This document shows positions 14,839 to 18,630 of a stretch of DNA of 18,630 nt, in pieces. Under the pieces are notes generated by a model. That model made no database searches, was not told the origin of the DNA, and was given only the letters and a program-made list of their open reading frames with translations. Where the stretch lies: NCBI GenBank assembly GCA_018374355.1, contig JAHAFI010000047.1, positions 1 to 18,630 of the forward strand, in the 5' to 3' direction. Position 1 is the stretch's first letter, and every line of letters begins with the position of its first letter. The DNA is from Clostridiales bacterium (lineage in GTDB: Bacteria > Bacillota > Clostridia > Lachnospirales > Lachnospiraceae). The position numbers and the translations under genes were made by a program.

Positions 14839-15043
14839 ATGGTAAAAGTAATGATAATCGGAAGCTCCGGCGCGGGAAAACCTGCCTTGGATGGAAGGAA
14901 CACTTGACGGAGAATTCCGGCAGTGGATTGTGGATTTTTCCAGAAAACAATTGCCGCAGATTTAGGAGCTGCTGGGAAAATATCAAGGAAGCATTTTGGT
15001 GATGAAAGGAGATTTGTATGATTCGAGAAATAAGGGAAGATGA
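14839..15043 (+). pseudogene. Remnant of a small P-loop kinase-like gene
   Basis: An intact start (GGAGG, then ATG at 14839) reads MVKVMIIGSSGAGK, a classic P-loop (Walker A) N-terminus. It is followed by P where S or T is needed, and the frame stops after 22 codons (TGA at 14905). One base out of frame, from 14882, the sequence continues as LPWMEGTLDGEFRQW, then IVDFSRKQLPQI, a TAG stop (14963) and ELLGKYQGSILVMKGD. This resembles the C-terminal end of adenylate-kinase-like or 'FlaR-type' ATPases. The middle of about 100 codons seems deleted right after the GK of the P-loop, with a frameshift and an internal stop. The last codons run into the GNAT start. Family assignment is by pattern only. 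Confidence 0.7.
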
Positions 15044-15452
15044 TTTTGAAGGGTTAATGTGGTTATACACACAACTGCATAATAATTCCATGCCCAAAAA
15101 GGATGGTAAAGCAGCAGAAATCTGGCAGAAGATTCTTGATGATCCGAATCATCATATCATTGTGGCGGAAGAAAATGGGCAGATTGTTTCGTCCTGCGTG
15201 TGTATTGTTATTCACAATCTTACGCATAACCAGCGGCCGTATGCATTGGTGGAAAATGTGATAACAGATATCAGTTACCGCAACAGAGGATTGGCAACAC
15301 AATGCCTTGATTATGCGAAAGAGATAGCGGTAAAAGAAAATTGTTATAAAATAATGCTTCTTACCGGGAGTAAGCGGGAAAGTACTCTGCGGTTTTACGA
15401 AGGGGCTGGGTATAACAGGGAGGATAAGACGGGATTTATTCAATGGATATGA
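15018..15452 (+). CDS. GNAT family N-acetyltransferase
   Basis: This 144-residue protein has the GNAT fold and transfers an acetyl group from acetyl-CoA to an amine. It starts with IREIREDDFEGLMWLY (strand 1 and helix 1). It has the core strand ALVENVITDISYRNRG and the acetyl-CoA pyrophosphate loop R88-N-R-G-L-A93. KIMLLTGSKRESTLRFYEGAGY (111-132) is the usual motif B with the FYE-x-x-GY ending. The acceptor could be a small molecule or a protein. AAAGGAGA seven bases upstream fixes the start. It sits within the decayed P-loop gene's 3' end, so in the ancestor it probably followed that gene in the same transcript. Confidence 0.9.
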   Translation: MIREIREDDFEGLMWLYTQLHNNSMPKKDGKAAEIWQKILDDPNHHIIVAEENGQIVSSCVCIVIHNLTHNQRPYALVENVITDISYRNRGLATQCLDYAKEIAVKENCYKIMLLTGSKRESTLRFYEGAGYNREDKTGFIQWI

Positions 15453-15480
15453 AATCAAGAATTGGAAAAGGAAGAACTCT

Positions 15481-15570
15481 TATTTGATTCTTCCGGGGAT
15501 GAACGAGGCATTACTGAAAAATGCGCAAGCTGTAAAACAGAATTTCGGGGCGCTTACCTATAAACTTTGA
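15481..15570 (+). pseudogene. Possible C-terminal gene fragment
   Basis: After the GNAT stop, one frame reads YLILPGMNEALLKN, then AQAVKQNFGALTYKL and a stop at 15568-15570. The composition looks like a real protein tail rather than random sequence. There is no start codon or ribosome binding site, and upstream the frame simply runs through the GNAT gene. It may be the last 30 codons of a lost gene. I do not recognise the family. The final codons overlap the first unit of the 74-bp repeat array. Confidence 0.25.
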
Positions 15571-15742
15571 AAAATATGTGGGTTTCGTAGGTAAAAACAC
15601 GCAGATTTTATTCAAAAACAAAGAAATTTGCCTATAAATTCGTGCGATTGAGCAAAATAAGTAGGTAATCGAGAGAAAAAATACATGTTTTTGAGGTGAA
15701 ATTACGGATAAATCTTCTTGAAAATGAAAGTATTATAGGTAA
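15554..15742. repeat. Three inverted-repeat units at an exact 74-bp period
   Basis: Each unit is a 41-bp pair of half-sites. The left halves are TTACCTATAAA (15554), TTGCCTATAAA (15628) and TTACGGATAAA (15702). The right halves are TAGGTAA at 15588, 15662 and 15736, all perfect and inverted relative to the left. Starts are spaced exactly 74 bases apart, about seven helical turns, while the sequence between half-sites is not conserved. A period of 74 rules out an in-frame protein repeat. This fills most of the 406-base gap between the GNAT gene and the next small gene; the rest (15743-15858) is AT-rich with no clear promoter. It looks like a binding-site array, but no known system is recognised. 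Confidence 0.75.
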
Positions 15743-15858
15743 TCTGAGAATGCACAGCACAGAGAAGGGTTATAAAAACAGAAAAATTATTTTGACAAAC
15801 AAAAGAATATGAATCGAGGTAAAGGTATAGAGAAAAACTGAATTTGTGGGAGAAAAAT

Positions 15859-16017
15859 ATGAAAAAAGCAATTATTGTTTCAGTTTGTACACTGATTTTG
15901 GCAGTGTTTATTGAAGTAAATTTGAGTGTTGTCTGGAATATGTCCGGAATCGGTACGATATTTGCAGTTGCAGTTATGGGTGGATGTATTCTTGCAGATA
16001 TCAACAGAAAGAAATAG
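15859..16017 (+). CDS. 52-residue hypothetical membrane peptide
   Basis: This short ORF encodes 52 residues, with KK near the N-terminus, a hydrophobic helix at about 4-18, a short turn (NLSVVWNMSG), a second hydrophobic helix at about 31-46 and a basic end, DINRKK. GTGGGAG lies eight bases before the ATG, an adequate ribosome binding site. The next gene starts 62 bases later. The sequence looks like a genuine small membrane protein rather than a chance ORF, but I do not recognise a family. No function is proposed. Confidence 0.6.
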   Translation: MKKAIIVSVCTLILAVFIEVNLSVVWNMSGIGTIFAVAVMGGCILADINRKK

Positions 16018-16079
16018 AATTGGGTAGGAAATCTGTTGAAGTGTTGTTGACAGATAGTTTTAAAATTGGAGAGATACAT

Positions 16080-16601
16080 ATGGAAATATGGGATTTGTAT
16101 AATGAAAAAAGAGAACTAACAGGAAGAGATCACATCAGGGGAGCAGAACTTCCAAAGGATGGTTACCATTTGGTTGTTCATGTCTGGATAAGAAACAGTA
16201 AAGGTCAATATCTGATATCACAAAGGTCTGCTGACCGTCCAACGTTTCCATTGCTGTGGGAATGTGTAGGCGGTTCGGTATTAAAGGGAGAAAGCAGTCT
16301 GGAAGGGGCAAAAAGAGAGGTTAAAGAAGAAGTAGGGATTGACCTGACAGAGATTGAAGGGAAAATTGTCTTTTCCGAAATAAGAGGTATGGTTGGCGAT
16401 AAAATCTATAATGATATTATGGATGTGTGGCTGTTCGAATATGATGGAGAGGTATCGCTGGAGCAGGCAACCACTGATGAAGTTGCGCAAGTTGTCTGGC
16501 TGTATCCTGAACAGATTAGGGAAATATATAATTCCAAACAATTGGTTCCTACATTGGAATATTTTTTTGATAAGGAATTTAATTTCTCCGGAAGTTGGTG
16601 A
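16080..16601 (+). CDS. Nudix hydrolase (second), IPP-isomerase-like subgroup
   Basis: This 173-residue Nudix protein is of the type that begins MEIWDLYNEKRELTGR and continues with ELPKDGYHLVVHVWIRN, a layout shared with the isopentenyl-diphosphate-isomerase-like/YfcD subgroup. The Nudix box is complete: G65-x5-E71-x7-R79-E80-V81-x-E83-E84-x-G86. The frame is open for 32 codons upstream, but GGAGAG nine bases before the ATG at 16080 and the start of homology mark the shorter start. It is not closely similar to the Nudix protein at 12687. Substrate is unknown. Codon use is visibly more A/T-ending than in the pot genes. Confidence 0.87.
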   Translation: MEIWDLYNEKRELTGRDHIRGAELPKDGYHLVVHVWIRNSKGQYLISQRSADRPTFPLLWECVGGSVLKGESSLEGAKREVKEEVGIDLTEIEGKIVFSEIRGMVGDKIYNDIMDVWLFEYDGEVSLEQATTDEVAQVVWLYPEQIREIYNSKQLVPTLEYFFDKEFNFSGSW

Positions 16602-16659
16602 AAATAGATTACTTTGGATGCAGGTGGACAAACAAATAGAAAATATGGTGGAGGTTATG

Positions 16660-16893
16660 ATGAAAAAAATCATTGGAATTGTTGTAGGAATTATAGGAGT
16701 TGTATTATCTGTTCTGGGTATTAGTATGAAAATAAAAGAAGATACGTCTGTTGCAATTATTGGTGGAGCAGATGGCCCGACCGCAACATTTGTTGCAGGA
16801 AAGTTAAGTGGAGAGTTTTGGGTCTTTTCTATTATGATAGGTTTGATTCTTATGATTGCAGCAGGAATTGTATTTTTTAAGCATAGACAATAA
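16660..16893 (+). CDS. 77-residue membrane protein with decarboxylase-beta GGADGPT signature
   Basis: This 77-residue protein has one hydrophobic helix (about 4-22), a short loop carrying VAIIGGADGPTATFVAGK (31-48) and a second helix (about 53-73), ending in KHRQ. The GGADGPT block is the hallmark of the beta subunit of Na+-translocating oxaloacetate/glutaconyl-CoA-type decarboxylases, which is more than 350 residues long. Here only that motif exists, between two helices. Small clostridial ORFs like this are often labelled decarboxylase beta subunit by transfer, but it cannot be a working subunit on its own. The frame is open upstream, but GGTGGAGG at 16647-16654 points to the ATG at 16660; a second ATG at 16657 is too close. 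No alpha or gamma subunit gene is nearby. Function is unknown. Confidence 0.75.
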   Translation: MKKIIGIVVGIIGVVLSVLGISMKIKEDTSVAIIGGADGPTATFVAGKLSGEFWVFSIMIGLILMIAAGIVFFKHRQ

Positions 16894-16952
16894 TTTTCGT
16901 ACTTTTTAGAAAAAAGGACAGAAGAAAACGGAAATTTGAGGAGATCTGGATA

Positions 16953-17315
16953 ATGAAATTAAAAAATATTTTAATTGTTGTTAAGGATATTGAGAAATCA
17001 AAACAATTTTACCATGATGTATTTGGCCTTGATACGATACTTGACAATGACGGCAACATGATTCTAACGGAAGGCCTTGTACTTCAGAACGAGAAAATCT
17101 GGAAGGATTTTTTAAGGAAGGACATTGTACCCAAAAGTAATTCCTGTGAGCTGTATTTTGAAGAAAAAAATATAGAAGCATTTATTGAAAAGCTGGAAAG
17201 ATTATATCCTTCTATTCAATATGTCAATCGCCTTATGACACATGGCTGGGGGCAGAAGGTAGTTCGTTTTTATGACTTGGATGGTAATTTGATTGAGGTA
17301 GGAACGCCTATGTAA
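16953..17315 (+). CDS. VOC family protein (second)
   Basis: This 120-residue single-module glyoxalase/bleomycin-resistance-fold protein starts KNILIVVKDIEKSKQFYHDVFGLD, the common VOC opening. It has ELYFEEKNIEAFIEKL in the middle and closes with HGWGQKVVRFYDLDGNLIEVG, where E115 would be the last metal ligand. The substrate is unknown; relatives include methylglyoxal enzymes and antibiotic-binding proteins. GAGGAG lies nine bases before the ATG. It is unlike the VOC protein at 2924 outside the fold signature. Confidence 0.86.
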   Translation: MKLKNILIVVKDIEKSKQFYHDVFGLDTILDNDGNMILTEGLVLQNEKIWKDFLRKDIVPKSNSCELYFEEKNIEAFIEKLERLYPSIQYVNRLMTHGWGQKVVRFYDLDGNLIEVGTPM

Positions 17316-17470
17316 TGGGAAAGAACATTGCAACTGAAATATCCCCCATAGTAAAAACCTGATTTGTGGTTAAGTTTTTGAAACAAAAGTTAATAATCGG
17401 TAAATAGAAGATGCAGATAAGAAATGTTACGATAAAAGTATAAAAACAAACCGAAAAAGGAGATTTTACT

Positions 17471-18535
17471 ATGAAAATCAATGAAATCATTCGCGAACGG
17501 CGTTTATCAAAAGGACTGACTCAGGAGCAGATTGCCAATTATCTGGGAGTTACGGCCCCTGCTGTCAATAAGTGGGAGAAAGGTAGCTCGTACCCGGACA
17601 TTGTATTGCTGCCGGCTCTTGCCAGACTTCTTGACACGGATTTGAATACATTGCTATCCTTTCAGGATAATCTGTCAGAAAAAGAAGTGGCATTGTTTAT
17701 AAATGAAGTCTCCGAGATTATGAATCAAAGGGGATTTGAAGCGGGATATTTTCGTGCAGTGGAAAAACTAAAAGAGTACCCTACCTGTGATCTTCTGGTC
17801 ATCCATTTGGCGCTGCTGTTGGATGGCAGATTAATCTTTAACAATGAAAAAAAACAAAATACGTTAAGGGAAAAATATGAGAAAGAAATCGAAGCCTTAT
17901 ATCAGAGAAGTGCGCAGAGCAATGACCCGGCAATCCGGGAACAGGCACAGGCCTGCCTGATTTCCAAATGGATGGCAAAACAGGATTATGAAAAGGCACA
18001 GGAAATACTTGATACATTTCCAAAGAAAAGTGCGGTGGACAGAAAACAGATACAGGCAAACATATGGATTGCACAGGGGAAACTGGAAGAGGCGGCAAAG
18101 CTGACAGAAGAAAAATTATTGTCTGCCACAACTGAGATTCAAGGAGCTTTGATAACTTTGATGGAAATTGCAATCAAAGAGAAGCGTATGGATGATGCAG
18201 AATACATTGCTGAAGTAGATAAACAGAGCGCACAGTTGTTTGATTTGTGGGAATATAACTCCTATGTTGCACAGTTCGAGCTTTACACTTTTATGAAAAA
18301 CAAGATGAAATCTTTAAAAATACTTCTTCCTATGTTAAAATCACTCACAAAGAAATGGAATCCCAACCAGTCTCCCCTATATCGCCATATACAGACCAAA
18401 GAAGTTGACAAAACATTTGGGGAAACAATGAGGAAAACGATTATTGAGTCGATTCATACAGAGAAGGATACCGAGTTTTTGAAAGACAGCCCGGAGCTTC
18501 AGGCGCTGATAAAAGAAATGGGATACAGGGATTAG
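17471..18535 (+). CDS. XRE-family regulator with helical (TPR-like) C-terminal region
   Basis: This 354-residue protein has an XRE helix-turn-helix at about 5-60 (LTQEQIANYLGVTAPAVNKW, then EKGSSYPDIVLLPALARLL). Its long remainder is almost all helical and rich in Glu, Lys and Leu. Segments such as AKQDYEKAQEILDTFPKKS and AQGKLEEAAKLTEEKL look like TPR-type helix pairs. Regulators of this kind are common in Bacillota, and the helical part probably binds a peptide or protein partner. AAAGGAGA lies before the ATG. Upstream (17316-17470) the sequence is AT-rich and contains TATAAA at 17440, but no good -35 box. No target gene is evident; the preceding VOC gene is a candidate. Confidence 0.87.
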   Translation: MKINEIIRERRLSKGLTQEQIANYLGVTAPAVNKWEKGSSYPDIVLLPALARLLDTDLNTLLSFQDNLSEKEVALFINEVSEIMNQRGFEAGYFRAVEKLKEYPTCDLLVIHLALLLDGRLIFNNEKKQNTLREKYEKEIEALYQRSAQSNDPAIREQAQACLISKWMAKQDYEKAQEILDTFPKKSAVDRKQIQANIWIAQGKLEEAAKLTEEKLLSATTEIQGALITLMEIAIKEKRMDDAEYIAEVDKQSAQLFDLWEYNSYVAQFELYTFMKNKMKSLKILLPMLKSLTKKWNPNQSPLYRHIQTKEVDKTFGETMRKTIIESIHTEKDTEFLKDSPELQALIKEMGYRD

Positions 18536-18553
18536 GAATAGCAAGCGAGAATC

Positions 18554-18630
18554 CTCGGTTATTCAATAGCCGAGATGAAAGCGTAAAAAAGTGCATTTCT
18601 GCACAAGGATAGAAATGGCTGTGTCCAGCC
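18554..18630 (+). other. Cluster of three small hairpins at the window end
   Basis: Three hairpins follow the XRE gene: 18554-18574 (CTCGGTTA with TAGCCGAG), 18591-18604 (GTGCA-TTTC-TGCAC) and 18617-18630 (GGCTG-TGTC-CAGCC). None has a T-tail inside the window. The last is cut by the window edge and, if followed by T-rich sequence, would be an ordinary terminator. A start of a structured RNA is also possible. Confidence 0.4.

Noticed and set aside
15554..15742. CRISPR array
   Set aside because: Only 7-11 bases are conserved per half-site, the units are internally inverted, there are just three of them and no cas gene is present.
15792..15797. TTGACA as -35 box for the 52-residue peptide gene
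   Set aside because: No acceptable -10 box lies 16-18 bases downstream.
16047..16052. TTGACA as -35 box for the second Nudix gene
   Set aside because: A -10 at proper spacing would fall in the ribosome binding site region, and the sequence there does not match TATAAT.
16393..16659. Long N-terminal extension of the GGADGPT mini-protein overlapping the Nudix gene
   Set aside because: The first 89 codons are the out-of-frame shadow of the Nudix gene; a strong ribosome binding site marks the internal start at 16660.
17374..17384. GTTT-TTG-AAAC as operator of the last XRE gene
   Set aside because: Only four pairing bases in AT-rich sequence, with no second copy seen; too weak to list.

Overview
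The window looks like a chromosomal stretch from a gut-type anaerobic clostridium (Bacillota, probably Lachnospiraceae). This is inferred from the rnfA-rnfB end of an Rnf operon, a spermidine/putrescine transporter with a fused PotCD protein, the AraC-GH39 hybrid regulator, strong AGGAGG-type ribosome binding sites and the mid-to-low GC content. No rRNA or tRNA gene is visible to fix the taxon. Every gene I can support lies on the + strand.

Region 1 (1-1390) is the end of an Rnf operon: rnfA and rnfB, the membrane iron-sulfur subunit and the soluble ferredoxin-facing subunit of the ion-pumping ferredoxin:NAD+ oxidoreductase. Region 2 (1391-1913) is non-coding. It is dominated by a 247-bp foldback element with arms of about 75 bp and two hairpins at its tip, preceded by a degenerate 10-bp tandem repeat. 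Region 3 (1914-3265) holds two small MazG-type nucleotide pyrophosphohydrolases flanking a DUF2164 protein, then a glyoxalase-fold (VOC) protein.

Region 4 (3281-8342) is a complete polyamine-uptake unit. It has a promoter, two matching GTTTA-N7-TAAAC palindromes as candidate operators, an XRE-cupin regulator, potA, potB, a potCD fusion and a strong terminator. PotA carries a long insert, apparently two Ig-like repeats, inside its TOBE region. Region 5 (8461-11785) pairs a ThuA-family protein with a 786-residue AraC regulator fused to a GH39-like barrel, which suggests carbohydrate sensing and use.

Region 6 (11804-15452) is a run of single-gene housekeeping or resistance-type functions: an ANT(6)-like aminoglycoside nucleotidyltransferase, a Nudix hydrolase, a flavin-reductase-like protein overlapping a small membrane protein, an alpha/beta hydrolase, a collapsed P-loop kinase-like pseudogene and a GNAT acetyltransferase. 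Region 7 (15453-18630) is more AT-rich and looks accessory. It starts with a non-coding stretch carrying three inverted-repeat units at an exact 74-bp period. Then come a 52-residue membrane peptide, a second Nudix protein, a 77-residue membrane protein bearing the GGADGPT signature of sodium-pumping decarboxylase beta subunits, a second VOC protein and an XRE regulator with a helical C-terminal half. Three small hairpins close the window.

The items most worth following up are the 74-bp-period repeat array, the 247-bp foldback element, the paired operators of the pot operon, the duplicated insert in PotA, the altered catalytic motif in the AraC-GH39 protein and the GGADGPT mini-protein.
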